The position numbers were made by a program, and so were the translations under genes. From Azadirachta indica (lineage: Eukaryota > Streptophyta > Magnoliopsida > Sapindales > Meliaceae), in contig CM040441.1 in assembly GCA_022749755.1 (NCBI GenBank), positions 4,654,741-4,718,740 on the forward strand: 64,000 nt of DNA, given 5' to 3'. The stretch's first letter is position 1; each line of letters begins with the position of its first letter. The notes beneath the pieces were generated by a model. The model had not been told where the DNA came from, made no database searches, and saw nothing but the letters and a program-made list of their open reading frames with translations. Shown here one piece after another: positions 12,561 through 24,443 of the stretch.

Positions 12561-12716
12561 AACCCACTCGAAAACCTAAGTTGTGAATATCCAAATCAAA
12601 GTACTAATTATTACATATAGCAATAGTGTATTATTGTATATCACACTAGCTTTAGTGCTATCACTCACAAACGTTGAATGATATTTATCGTCGCATGTTG
12701 AGACTTCTAGATTCTT

Positions 12717-13085
12717 AAGTGCCAAACACGGTTGACTTCGGTGGAAACCAGCTCGAATACGCAACCAAATTCATTCACCTTAAGACAGATAAGGAATTCT
12801 ATGGAAAAGTTAAATAAAGGAATTAGTCAAGTCCTCCTTTTCATAATTAAGTCTAGACTTGCACTATGCCTTTGGAGTTTAGACCTCTCACTTTTTTCCA
12901 CAAGTGCTACTGTATATACTAATATCTAAATAATGTGAAAGCAGGAAGACAGAGAAAAGCAGGCATAAATACATGGTTCCATATGTTTTTTCTTTACGCG
13001 AAAGAAAAGAAAAGAATGAAAATTTTGATGGTCAGATACCGAAATCCATGTAGTCCACAAATGAATAAGAAGAGGAGGCTGAAAA
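12717..13085 (+). repeat. Orphan LRR receptor-kinase upstream region
   Basis: Block B (12717-12926) closely matches 15868-16078, the promoter of the intact receptor kinase. It shares the CAAGTCCTCCTTTTCAT, CGACTTGCACTATGCCTTTG-like and TATA regions (TGTATATA at 12911 against CTATATATAC at 16061). Block A (about 12940-13085) matches 15690-15857 (shared TCCATAT, GAAAGAAAA, ATACCxxAATCCAT). No coding sequence follows block B. The order here is B then A, but A then B before the intact gene. This reads as a relic of a tandem receptor-kinase copy whose coding part was deleted. Confidence 0.8.
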
Positions 13086-13136
13086 AATGAACAAATAATC
13101 TTTTGTGGAGAAATATGTAGCATATACGCACACCTT

Positions 13137-13252
13137 ATTTATAAAGTAAACTTGAAATATATACTAACATGAACTAATTGGACAAGTATGAAATATTTAT
13201 AAAGTGAACTTAAAATATATACTATTATGAACTAATTGGACAAGTATGATAT
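13137..13252. repeat. 58-bp tandem duplication
   Basis: Two adjoining copies, 13137-13194 and 13195-13252, both begin ATTTATAAAGT and contain ATGAACTAATTGGACAAGTA. They differ at a few positions. The repeat lies between the orphan kinase upstream region and the orphan TNL upstream region. Confidence 0.85.
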
Positions 13253-13439
13253 TAGTATATATTATTTGTGACTTTTAATGGGATGGATCTTTTGGACATT
13301 GTGCATAAGAGGAGGCTATGCAACTCTCACTCTATTACTATTATTCAAATTTAAAATGTTCTGGAATTGTCCGAGAATGTTCTAAACTACTCCAGCTATA
13401 CGCGGAGGATAACTGCTCTCCCTCTAATTAAATTATAGA

Positions 13440-14110
13440 GGTTAGTCTATTGAATTCTAAATTTTTCGTGTCTTTGGGCAAGAGGATAGAATTTGTTTTC
13501 TCTTTCGTTAACTCTTTTCCTTTCTCTTTAATTTCCTTCACCTTTCCTGCTGCTGTCTCTTTCTTTCGTGTTTCCTGGAAATTTTTGAAATCAAAGTCAG
13601 AAAGGCAATACAATAATGTGAACTGTCAGACATTCAACAATAACGTAGCAAAGCAAAAGCACTTGGTCCACCAATAAGCCACTAGGAAACGACTTCCAGT
13701 AGATAATGAAATAATTAAATAATATTGTTTGACAAATATTGATTTCACTTTAATGCAAATTTTTATTTTTTTTAAATATTATAAATACAATAAATCTATA
13801 GAAAATTGAAAGTTAAGTCTGGTATCCCTTAGACATCTACACCTAATTTAGTCTGATATCGCTTTTCATCCTGCTGTCTCTTTCTTCCGTGCTTCCTACA
13901 AATGTACGAGAGTTGAAATCAAAGTCGAAAGGGTAATTCCGAGTTTCCGTGTTTCCAAAAGATAATGTGAAATGTCGAAAATTCAACGATAGCAAAGCAA
14001 AGGCACTTGGTCCCACCAATAAGTCACTAGTGAAGGACTTCCAAAAAATAATGATATAATTAAATAGTATATTTGGCAAACAATGATTTGAGTTTAATGC
14101 AAATTATTAT
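13440..14110 (-). repeat. Two copies of a TNL upstream/5'-leader region
   Basis: Two direct copies, about 13540-13740 and 13868-14110, share CACTTGGTCC-ACCAATAAG, CACTAG, and TTTAATGCAAATT. On the minus strand they match the region before the plus-strand TNL. CCAGGAAACACGAAAGAAA here matches 60192-60212, and a GGAAGTC-TTCACTAGTG...GTTGAATTT block matches 59475-59510. They thus look like promoter and leader of a minus-strand TNL. The nearest minus-strand TNL coding sequence ends at 10713, so the first exons have been lost or replaced. Confidence 0.75.
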
Positions 14111-15689
14111 GTTTGACCTTGATTTTTGTAAAAATATAATGTAAAACAAATTTATCGCCTTGAAGAGTACTTGAAGAATTTCTCATTTGAATATACTTGG
14201 TTGTGTATAAATTCTACACTCTGTGAAAAAGAGAATAATTACATATACAACTATTAGCTGTTTGATTTAATTTAATTTTCCATCTTTATAACAATTTATA
14301 ATTTTGAAATCCGACGGTAGAGATCTAAATAGAATCTTAGCTTGATTCAATAAAATATGTCAAATAAAAATACAATAAAGCTTAGTAAATGTCTGGAGCC
14401 TTCTTCTTGCTAAACTTCCCTACCTACTAATTTTCTTGTAACTTTCTTAAAAATTTCTATTATACATTTTCAACATTAATCATTTTGTTGAATAATTATT
14501 TCTATTTATTCAACAGTATTTATTTCGGTAAAAAAGACAGTTTAGTGTTTAAAATATGGTTTAAAATCTGCCTATTTAATTTTCAATCTATTAATAAGGT
14601 CGTGTCCAAAATAAACATTGGCTTCTTGTTCTCATTATATTAATTCGTAGATCAAAAAATATATAACTCAATTTATACTGAAACAATTTATTTTGAATAC
14701 TTCACTGTTATTAAATAAAAATTAAACAAATAATTTTTAAATTATTGTGACTAAAATACATATGGAATAATATTTTGGAAAACCGTAAATCCTTATTTAT
14801 TTTCAAAAGAAATGCTAAAACATGTGTTCATATTGTTGGAATTGATGCAATCATAAATGAAGAAATCTTTAGTTATAAATCATTTGAAAATTTGTAGAGC
14901 CAATAGAGTCTCATTCTAATTAAAACTTATTATCTAGAAAACACAATGCAGTAGTAATATGAAAGAAAGAATATAAAGAAATGGCGTAAAAGACACAGAT
15001 GGGTCCATATTGTTCATGCAATTAATCATAAAAAATATTGGGGAAAAAGGGTACAATTGATAGTAAAAGTTAAAGTAGGGGTCATGAGTGAGCAATTTTA
15101 TATATGAATTTATTCTAAATATATTAATTGTGTACAATTAATTAAAAAATTTTGAATATTAATATTTCACAAACAGTTTATTTCATGTAAATATATAAAA
15201 CGTAAATATAAGTTCATGCCAAGGGTAATTTTCCTCTTCACTTTCCCGCGATTTTCCTGAAGATTTCAGACATATTTTCTACGTCTTTTTTTTTTCAAAT
15301 GTACGTATGTTAAATGTTTTTTCTGATGGCTAAATCTTATTTTTTAATACATTCTAAAAGAAGCTTATTGATTTTTATTTTTCATATTAATAACTTAAAT
15401 TTTTTTATTAATTTGTTGTATTTTTAATTTAATTATCAAGTTTTAAACATATTTTAAATATTTAAATATATGACTGAAATTGAATTAACTGTGAGGAAAA
15501 TAGTTAAAGTATTTTATATTTTAAATAATCTTCTAATACAAAAGAAAAAAAATATATGTTTAAGAAATTAATTTCATATTCTTCCATATTTAATTTACGT
15601 TTTCTCTGCATCAAATTAATTTTTAATGTGAAAATTTATTTTTTAGTAGATAGAAGTCTAATAAGTCAATAATGTAAAAGCTACATGAC
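14111..15689. other. AT-rich spacer with a duplicated segment
   Basis: No gene seen. The part 14885-15230 is homologous to 41620-41960. Both have AAATTTGTAGAGCCAA, then TTATCT, ACACAAT, TATATGAATTTATT and a shared tail ACAGTTT...TTCATG. This indicates a dispersed repeat or segmental duplication shared by the receptor-kinase flank and the protease flank. Confidence 0.65.
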
Positions 15690-15766
15690 AGAAAAATTAA
15701 AGCAGCTGTAAATATATGGGTCCATATATTTCTTCTTCACATGAAAGAAAAAGAAATAAAGAATGT

Positions 15767-15838
15767 AAAATTTGACAGTTAAGATACCCGAATCCATTTG
15801 GTAAAATTTGACAGTTAAGATACCCGAATCCATTTGGT
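15767..15838. repeat. Perfect 36-bp tandem duplication
   Basis: Copies at 15767-15802 and 15803-15838 are identical: each begins AAAATTTGACAGTTAAGATA and ends CCATTTGGT. It sits about 300 bp before the receptor-kinase start. The single-copy homologue in the orphan block near 13015-13055 shows the duplication is specific to this copy. Confidence 0.95.
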
Positions 15839-15867
15839 CCATAAAGGACTAAAAGGAGGAGACTTAA

Positions 15868-16135
15868 GTGCGAAACACTGTTGGTTTTGGCGGAGACCAA
15901 CTTCAGTGCGCAACCAAATTTATTCATCTTAAGACACGACAAGGAATTCTAAGGATAAAGTTTAATAAAGTAATTGGTCAAGTCCTCCTTTTCATGATTA
16001 AGTCTCGACTTGCACTATGCCTTTGAAATATAGACCTTTCACTTCTTTGCATAAGTACTACTATATATACTACAGGCGCTAGCTGCCCAAGATACAAAAA
16101 ACAAGTTTCAGGAAATTGCCTTCTCAGATTAAGAA
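15868..16135 (+). promoter_or_regulatory. Receptor-kinase promoter and leader
   Basis: A TATA-like CTATATATAC at 16061-16070 lies 66 bp before the start codon at 16136, implying a leader of roughly 35 nt. The upstream 200 bp is conserved in the orphan copy at 12717-12926, which supports a regulatory role for the shared blocks. Which elements bind factors cannot be told from sequence alone. Confidence 0.55.
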
Positions 16136-19100
16136 ATGAGGACAAGGATTTGCTACTTGGCTCACTTTCCTTCCATTTTTCCCTTTTGCATCACACTATT
16201 GCAAGCTGCAATTTTTGCTTCTTCTACCAACGCCTTTCTAGAGAGAGATCGTGTTGCTTTGCTTGCTTTCAAGTCAAGGATTAGTCATGACCCTGAAGGA
16301 ACCCTGAACTCGTGGAATGATTCTCGTCATTTCTGTAAATGGGAGGGCATTACGTGCGGCCGCAGACACAGAAGAGTCACCATCTTAGACCTGCATTCAA
16401 GAGGCCTGATTGGTTCATTGTCTCCTCACCTTGGCAACCTTAGCTTCCTAAGGGAGATGGATCTTTCTGACAACAATATCCAAGGTGAAATCCCTCATGA
16501 GTTCGGCCGTTTGTTCAGGTTAGAAGCTCTATATCTAGTCAATAACTCCCTTGTTGGAAAAATTCCTTCCAATTTGTCTTATTGCTCCAGGCTCAGAGTC
16601 TTATATTTAAGAGGCAATAACCTAGTAGGAAATATTCCAACGGAATTTGTCTCCCTTTACAATCTCAAAAAATTAGGTTTAAGTAGTAACAATTTGACAG
16701 GACGCATTCCACCTTTTCTTGGGAATCTAACCTCCCTAGATAAATTATCTTTAGCATACAATGCATTTAGAGGTACTATTCCAGATTCATTAAATCTATT
16801 GAAACAGTTGGAATTCCTTGCGCTTGGGAAAAACAATCTCTACGGTACAATCCCTCTCTCCCTGTACAACCTTTCCTCTCTCACCGTCTTTTCCGTATCT
16901 CAAAATCAACTTCACGGAAGTCTTCCACCAAGTTTAGGTCTTAATCTTCCCAATCTCCAAATTTTCCAAATTTCATATAACTTCTTTGGTGGATCCATTC
17001 CAATTTCTTTATCAAATTCTTCTAAACTTGAATGGATTGAAATGTCTTTTAATAGTCTCTCTGGAAAACTGTCAGTTGATTTCAGAGGCATGAAGCATCT
17101 TTCATTCCTAAATGTAGGCTCAAATAATTTAGGAACTGGCGAAGATGATGAGATGAGATTTATTAATTCTTTGGTCAACTGTAGCAAATTGGATGCTTTT
17201 GCCATGTATATGAACCAATTCACAGGAGCATTACCTCATTCAATAGTTAATCTCACTTCTCAACTCCGTATTTTAATCATAAGTTTTAACAAAATTTATG
17301 GAAGCATACCTTCAGGGATAGGCAATATGGTTAACTTACAACTTTTAGATTTAGGTAATAACCTAATTACTGGAAAAATTCCGAAGGAAATGGGAAAGTT
17401 TCAAAATTTAAGAGCTTTGGATCTTTCTCAAAACAAGCTCTCGGGGCAAATTCCTTCCTACCTGGGAAACCTATCAACCATACAAAAATTTGTCTCGGCT
17501 GGTAACAAATTATCGGGAGCAATACCTTCTAGTCTAGGAAAACTAAAACTATTATTAGGCTTGGATATTTCCCAAAATGACCTTAATGGAAGCATACCTA
17601 AGGAAATTTTTAACATAACGTCTTTGTCAATTGGATTTTATCTTCACAAAAATCATTTGGTCGGATCCATAACTTCGAATATTGGTGATTTGATAGCTAT
17701 ATCAGAAATTGATGTGTCTGATAATAGCTTGTCGGGTGAAATTCCCATAGAACTTGGCCTTTGCTCTAGTCTCGAAGGCCTTTATATGGAGGGAAACTTC
17801 TTCCATGGATCCATTCCTCAATCCCTAAGTTCCTTGAGAGGTATTCAGTATATTGATCTTTCTAATAACAATTTATCTGGCCAAATTCCACAATTCTTGG
17901 AGACTCTTTCCTTGCGGCAGCTAAATTTATCTTTTAATAGTTTGGAGGGTCAAGTACCAACAAAAGGAATTTTTGCAAATGCAAGTGGGGCATCGGTTGC
18001 TGGAAATACTAGACTTTGTGGGGGCATAGCTGAATTCAGACTACCGAAATGCACCAACAACAAACCCAACAAAAAGAAGATCTCTCGAGCATCAAAAATA
18101 ATATTCTCAACCGCAAGCGCCTTTTTGGGATTATTTTTGGTCTCCTTTATCGTTTACTGTTGGCTCAGAAATAGAAGAGGAAAACAAAAACAACCTTCTT
18201 CATCTACACTGGAAAAAATACTTTTGAAAGTTTCTTACGAAAGTCTCCTTAAAGCAACTGATGGGTTTTCTTCATCAAACTTGCTTGGTATTGGCAGTTT
18301 TGGCTCGGTGTATAAAGGAAACCTTGATCAAGATGGAACCGTTGTTGCGATCAAAGTACTTAACCTTCAACGACGAGGAGCTTTAAAGAGCTTCATGGCA
18401 GAATGCAAAGCATTGAGAAATATCCGTCACAGAAATCTTGTCAAGATCATAACATCTTGCTCAAGTATAGATTTTCAAGGTAACGACTTTAAAGCTCTAG
18501 TTTATGAGTACATGCCAAATGGAAGTCTCGAGACATGGCTGCATCCGACTTTAGAAGCAGAGAATGACGATGTTGAAGTTCGGAAGCTTTCCCTTCTTCA
18601 GAGAATTAGCATCGGAATTGATGTGGCATCTGCAATAGATTATCTCCACCACCACTGTGAAGAACCAATCCTTCATTGTGATCTGAAGCCAAGTAATGTC
18701 CTTCTAGACAATGATTTGACTGCTCACGTTGGTGATTTTGGGCTAGTAAGGTTTCAACTGGAAATCTCAAATCCAAGCAATTCTATCGGAGTAAGAGGAA
18801 CGACTGGGTACGCTGCCCCAGGTAACCAAAATTAAGATATTTTATATATTTTCCATTATTTAATGGTAAGTCAATCTGGTTTCCAAAAATTTGATAACTT
18901 GTTCATATAAATTGTGTGCATGGCAGAGTATGGTCTAGGAAGTGAAGTGTCTACACATGGAGATGTCTACAGCTATGGGATTCTTTTACTAGAAATGGTG
19001 ACAAGAAAAAAACCCACAGATCAAAAGTTTGAAGGAGACTTGAATCTTCATAACTTTGCTAGATCAGCCTTGCCTGATCGGATTATGGACATTGTGGATC

Positions 19101-19312
19101 CAGTTCTTCTAAATGATGATGAAGACGTGAGTACCACTAACTGTAGCCTGAGGCAAACAAGAAACAATAACAGAATGGAATGCCTCATCTCTTTGATAAG
19201 GATTGGAGTTGCATGTTCAATGGAATCACCACAAGATCGTATGAATGTAACCGATGCTCTCCATCAATTGCAATCTGCCAGGAAAATCCTTTTTAAACAT
19301 AGAAGAGTGTAA
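16136..19312 (+). CDS. LRR-XII (Xa21/EFR-like) receptor-like kinase
   Basis: Two exons, 16136-18821 and 18927-19312, join in frame to a protein of about 1023 residues, full family length. In order: signal peptide (about 1-33), an N-terminal LRR cap with paired Cys (HFCKWEGITC), some twenty LRRs with the plant LxxNxLSGxIP signature (about 85-630), a transmembrane helix (about 655-677) and a Ser/Thr kinase. The kinase keeps a Gly loop (GIGSFGSV from 718), Lys740 in VAIK, AEC helix-C Glu, catalytic HCDLKPSN (Asp849) and DFG (Asp867). Cys precedes the catalytic Asp, so it is a non-RD kinase, the class tied to microbe sensing (Xa21, FLS2, EFR). The intron splits AP|E, the position usual in this subfamily. 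It likely acts as a plasma-membrane immune receptor with a SERK co-receptor; the ligand is unknown. No lesion is visible. Confidence 0.95.
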
Positions 19313-20224
19313 TCCGCAAAAGAGGTATAAATATTAATTACTTTCTCTCTTTTATTCTTTCACCTTTTGTTTTTACACTTAATCCTTTTACTAATCACAG
19401 GGAATATCAAGAAGTATCAAGTAAAATGGGATGTTAAACAAAGGAAGGTGATAACCAAATGACAAGGAGTAACTCTTGTGTTTTCGATGATTTATTCGAT
19501 GTCTTTCAAATAAAAAGTTCTGGGATTTTTATATTAAGGTGTAAATTATTGTTAGAATTTTCTGGGTTATTTGAATGAAAATCTTCTAGCTTATTCTTCC
19601 ATCTTCAAGTTCATTTCACTAGCAACAATCTTTGACCAACAATAATTTGAATGGAAGTAACTTCTTATTAGAAAAGAAGAAAAATGGAAGGAACCAAAAT
19701 ATTGATTGAAGACACTATAGAAATAAGGTCGGTGATTTTAGTGACTACATCATGTATAAAAGGGGAGTCAATAATTTACAAAATTGATATATTAGTGAGA
19801 TAAAGAAGAAATAAGAAACAAGAGAAATATCAATGTGTATGTATGTGTATTGAAAAATTATATGTTTAAGTGTAATTTGTACTAATTTTTTGCATAAGTG
19901 ATTGTCTTTATTGTGCATATATAATACTTCTACCAATCTTATATATTAGTAGGTCTATTTTATTTAAATTAAAAGGTATATAATTTATTTTTCTACAAAA
20001 TTTAGTGTGAAGACCTCCCCGTGTTCCAATAAATATTTATCAAAGATTGTGGAAACTCATAAGTTTAAGAATAAAGTTAATTTTCTTTTATCTTTTCTAA
20101 TATTAGTTAATTAATGATTGTAGTATATAATTTTCAATACTATATTACTCCATATAAATATACATATTTATACATAAATAAATAAATAAATATAATATAA
20201 TTTATTTGCAATTTCTTATAGAAT
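19313..20224. other. 3' flank of the receptor kinase, AT-rich
   Basis: No gene seen. The first ~250 bp are probably 3' UTR, with AATAAA-like A-rich stretches near 19507-19520. The remainder is low-complexity AT sequence up to the start of the 640-bp array. Confidence 0.45.
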
Positions 20225-23025
20225 CTAGGGAAAGAGATGAAAAAATGCCATAAAATGAAGGAAAACATGATATTAAATTGTTCCTTTAAATTTTTAAGTT
20301 ATAATTGAATTTGATAAGATATTTAGGCCAGCATATATCTTTCACACTAGCAACAGTTGATAACATGAGATTTAGTGAAAAATCAAATTAATTGCATCGT
20401 GTTTCTATATAATACTGTTTAGCATACTAGGACATATAATGTCAAACTTCGAGGGATAAAAATAACATGTCACGTGGCCCTATTTTTGAGCACTCACATG
20501 AAAATATCCATCTTGGCATGCCCACCAATGTAAGTTATGAAAGCTTCATCGCTATGAAACCTCACCATGAAATGAACAGTATTTAAGGGCCTGGGACAAA
20601 ATGACCTGAGACAAGAAAAGAAAAGAAAAGTGATGTGTGCTTAATAAATTCGATGAGAAAGCGCTCCAAGGGGTTGACCTCACTTAGAGTTTGAGGTAAA
20701 TGAGATTAATGTAACATCATTGTAATCCCATTTAGGAACATTGTGGCCAATGATAGAGTGACACGTGGGAGGTTTATGGTAAGACAACCAATAATTGATT
20801 TCATTTTTATTTGAACCAATGTCAAGCAAAATTTTTTCTCCACAAAGTCATCAATGGCTATATGAGAACTAAGGGGAAGATGAAAAAGTGCCTTAAAATG
20901 AAAGAAAATTGTTACTTTAATTTTTTTAAGTAATAATTGAATCTAATAAGATATAGGCCAATGTATATCATTTAAACTAGCAACAGTTTGTAGATAACAT
21001 GATTTTTAGTGGAAAATCAAATAATTGCATCATGTTTCTATATGATTCTATTTTGCCCACTAACACAATTAATGTCAAAGTTCTAGGAATGAAAGTAACA
21101 TGTCACGTGGCCTTGTTTTTTAGCACCCACAAGAAAATATCCATCTCGACATGCCCACCAATGTAAGTTTTGAAAGCTTCATCATAATGAAATCTCATCA
21201 CAAAATGAATGGTATTTAAGGGCCTAGGACAAAAGGACCGAGGACTTAAAAAAAAAAGGTGATGTGTTCTTAGTGAATTCGATGAGAAAGCAGTGTAAGG
21301 AATTTACCTTGCTCAGAATTTGAGATGTATGTTATTAATGTGGCATCATTATCATCCTATTGGGGAACATTGTGGCCAATGATAGAGTGACACATGAGAG
21401 GGTTATAGTAAGACAACTAATAGTTTATTTGCTTTTTGTTTGAACCAATGGCAGGCATAATTCCTTCTCTACAAAGTTATCAATGGGTTTATGAGAACTA
21501 ATAGAAAGACATGAAAAAGTGCCTTAAAATGAAAGAAAATTGTTACTTTAAATTTTTTAAGTAATAATTAAATCGAATAAGATGAAGGCTAGCATATATC
21601 ACTCACACTAGCAACAGTTTGTAGATAACATGATTTGTAGTGGAAAATCAAATAATTGCGTCATGTTTCCATATGATTCTATTTTTCCCACTAGGACAAA
21701 TAATGTCAAAGTTCTAGGAATGAAAGTAACATGCCACATGGCCTAATTTTTGGGCACCTACAAGAAAATATCCATTTCAACATGTCGACTAATGTAAGTT
21801 ATAAAATTTTCACCATGATGACACCTTACCACAAAATGAATGATATTTAAGGGCTTAGGACAAAAGCAACCGGGACAAAGAAAAAAAAGGATGTGTGCTA
21901 AATAAACTCGATGAGAAATCACTGTAAGGAGTTGACTTTGCTTAGAGTCTAAGGTGAATGCAATTAATGCAATGTCTATTGTGAGATTCATGCAGTGAAT
22001 GCACGACACCCACAAGTATACGAGATCATAACAAATAATATAGTATAAGAAGGATGTTGAACACACCATCAATGCTAATCAATTAAGTATTGGAGATAAT
22101 TAAGTTTGAATTTATCTAAAAAATCGATTGTCAATTTGAGTGGGAGATTAAATAAACAAAAATTAACTATTTAACAAACTAGTTAAAAGATTCGATTAGT
22201 GGAAAAATTTAGGGCTAATTATTTAATCTTAATTAGTCACATCTAATTTTTCAATTGATGTTATTATATTTAATACTAGTATTACTAGTTAATTATCCTA
22301 TCATATTCAATAATCCTTCTCAAGATCAATCGAAACTACTCTATACTTAAAAATTTACTATATTTTAATGTAAATTTAATTAAGTAAGAGCACATTACCA
22401 TTAGTGATAATTTCAATTTAACTACATAAATCATAGTAGTACATTTCTGTCTAACATGCAATTTATGACATTTATTACATGGTCTAAACTTGATAATTAC
22501 CTTTCAATTTATATCAGTCCACAATTCATTTAAATATTAGGCAGACATTTAAAAATTATGATAAATACTCAATATTATGTATTAAATCATAAATAACACA
22601 ATAGTAGAAAATGAATGCTTGCAATAGATTACATCATTAAACTAGAAATAAGTCTAGCCACACATAGAAAAGAGTTTAAGTTTAAACATAAAAAATACAA
22701 CAATCAAATACATAATGTTAATAAACATAAAAATTGTTTGATTTGAGATGAAACCAGGAGAGAGATAAAATTAAATTTGGAGAGCTTTCATCCTCAAAAA
22801 TTCATGCATCCATCCTTCATCTTCTTGAATTTTCCCTCTCTATCTCTAGGTTAATCCCTTCTCTCTCTCCATTCTTCTTTTTCCCTTCCTAGAACTCCAT
22901 TATCCAAGTGTTTATGGTGGCTCATGATTGAAAAACATGAAAACCTAAGATACCACTAAATCTCGCCACTTAGTTTGATTTAAAAGCAAAAGGTGAGCAA
23001 AAAATGAGCAAAAAACATGACCTGA

Positions 23026-24443
23026 TGATATATTAATTTTTGTTATATGATTATGCTTAAATCATTTCTCATTAAATAGCATATTTAAAATTATTTAATT
23101 CATTTTAAATAATTATTTTTTTAAGCATTTTAATTTTATATTATAGTTGTTGATGTGTTTTAACATGAAAGACATGAAAATGAAGCATAAAACCATGTTC
23201 GCTAGAAATCCATGGAAATAACAAAGTTTTATTTTTGGGGATCAAAATGCAAGCAATTAAGGACTACAATGTAGAAATATTAAAATAGAGATTTGAATTC
23301 AAAATAATTAAAAGTAAAGGGTCTAATTGAAATGTGTTGCATGATATGCCTTTGTTGGCGAAATCAATGGCGCGGCCACGCCAAATCATGGTGCTCCTGT
23401 GCTATGTCTTTTGCCTCCTTAGTGCCTTGCACCAAAAATAGTGTTTCCGCGCTACCTAATTTTAAATTTAACGATTTTTTACTCTTAAGTCAAAATAGGT
23501 GGCCAAATTTAAAGTATTTTTAAGTTTTCTTGTTTTTCAAGGGGGAGCCACTTTTGAAAGGTTTTTGGCTTATAAGAAAAGAAAAGGAGAAAATAGATAG
23601 GGAAAGAGAGAGGGAAAAATCTAGAGAGAGAAAGCAACATTTGGAAGAAGAAGAGAATGGAAACTTAATCTCTTGAAGGAAAAGGTTCTCTAAATTATAG
23701 TATTATCTCTTCCCTCATCTTATTTTGCCTTGAATTGAACAAATAAATATTTATTAGCTATGTTATTATTTGTTGAATTTATGTTTATGAGATTAGAATA
23801 TTTTATCATATGTGCTTAGATTTATTCTCTAGGGTAATTATTTAATCTATTGAAAGCATTCATTTTTTGATATTATGTTATTTTTTATTTGATATCTTGT
23901 ATTGAGTATTTATTATGATGATTAATGCTTTTAAATATTTGGCTAGTATTTGAATGAAATGTGGATTAATATAAACTCAAAAGTAAATATCGTATCTAAA
24001 ATGTGTGATAAATACCGTAAATTACTTTTTAAACAGAGATGTATTAATATGATTTATGTAGTTTAATTGAAAATTATCACTAATCGTAATGTACTTCCAT
24101 TTCATTAATTTTACATAGAAATATAGTGAATTATTAGATGCGAAATAGTTTCGATTGATCTGAAAAGAGACTGTCAACTATGATAGGATAATTAATTAAC
24201 AATGCCGGTATCAAATCAGAATAACATCGATAGAAGAATTAGATACAACTAATTAAGAAAAGATCATTGGCCCTGCATTTTTTCCATTAATTGAGTCATT
24301 TATTTAATTGGTTAAATAGTTAATTTTTGTTTATTTTAATATTTCACTCAAATTATTTCAATTTCTTCAAATAAATTTATAAATTAATCACCTTTGATAC
24401 TTAATTGATTAACATTTCTTGTGAGATCTACATCCTCTTATCA
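23026..24443 (+). mobile_element. Nested solo LTR in opposite orientation
   Basis: This 1418-bp piece interrupts the LTR that runs 21980-23025 and continues from about 24444. Read on the minus strand it aligns with that LTR. For example 23120-23200 (GTGTTTTAACATGAAAGACA, plus strand) is the reverse complement of 24790-24830, and 24050-24180 is the reverse complement of 22290-22440. It begins TGATATATT and ends TTATCA, complete LTR ends, with no internal element sequence, so it is a solo LTR of the same family inserted in inverted orientation. Flanking 5-mers (CCTGA left, CTATA right) do not match, so no target duplication is claimed. Confidence 0.8.

Noticed and set aside
16912..17223. 103-codon minus-strand frame inside the receptor kinase
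   Set aside because: It lies antisense within the LRR exon and mirrors conserved LRR codons; no separate gene support.
18822..18926. Reading the receptor kinase as truncated at 18835
   Set aside because: GT at 18822 and AG at 18925 form a normal intron that restores the APE motif and the rest of the kinase; the position is typical for LRR-XII genes.
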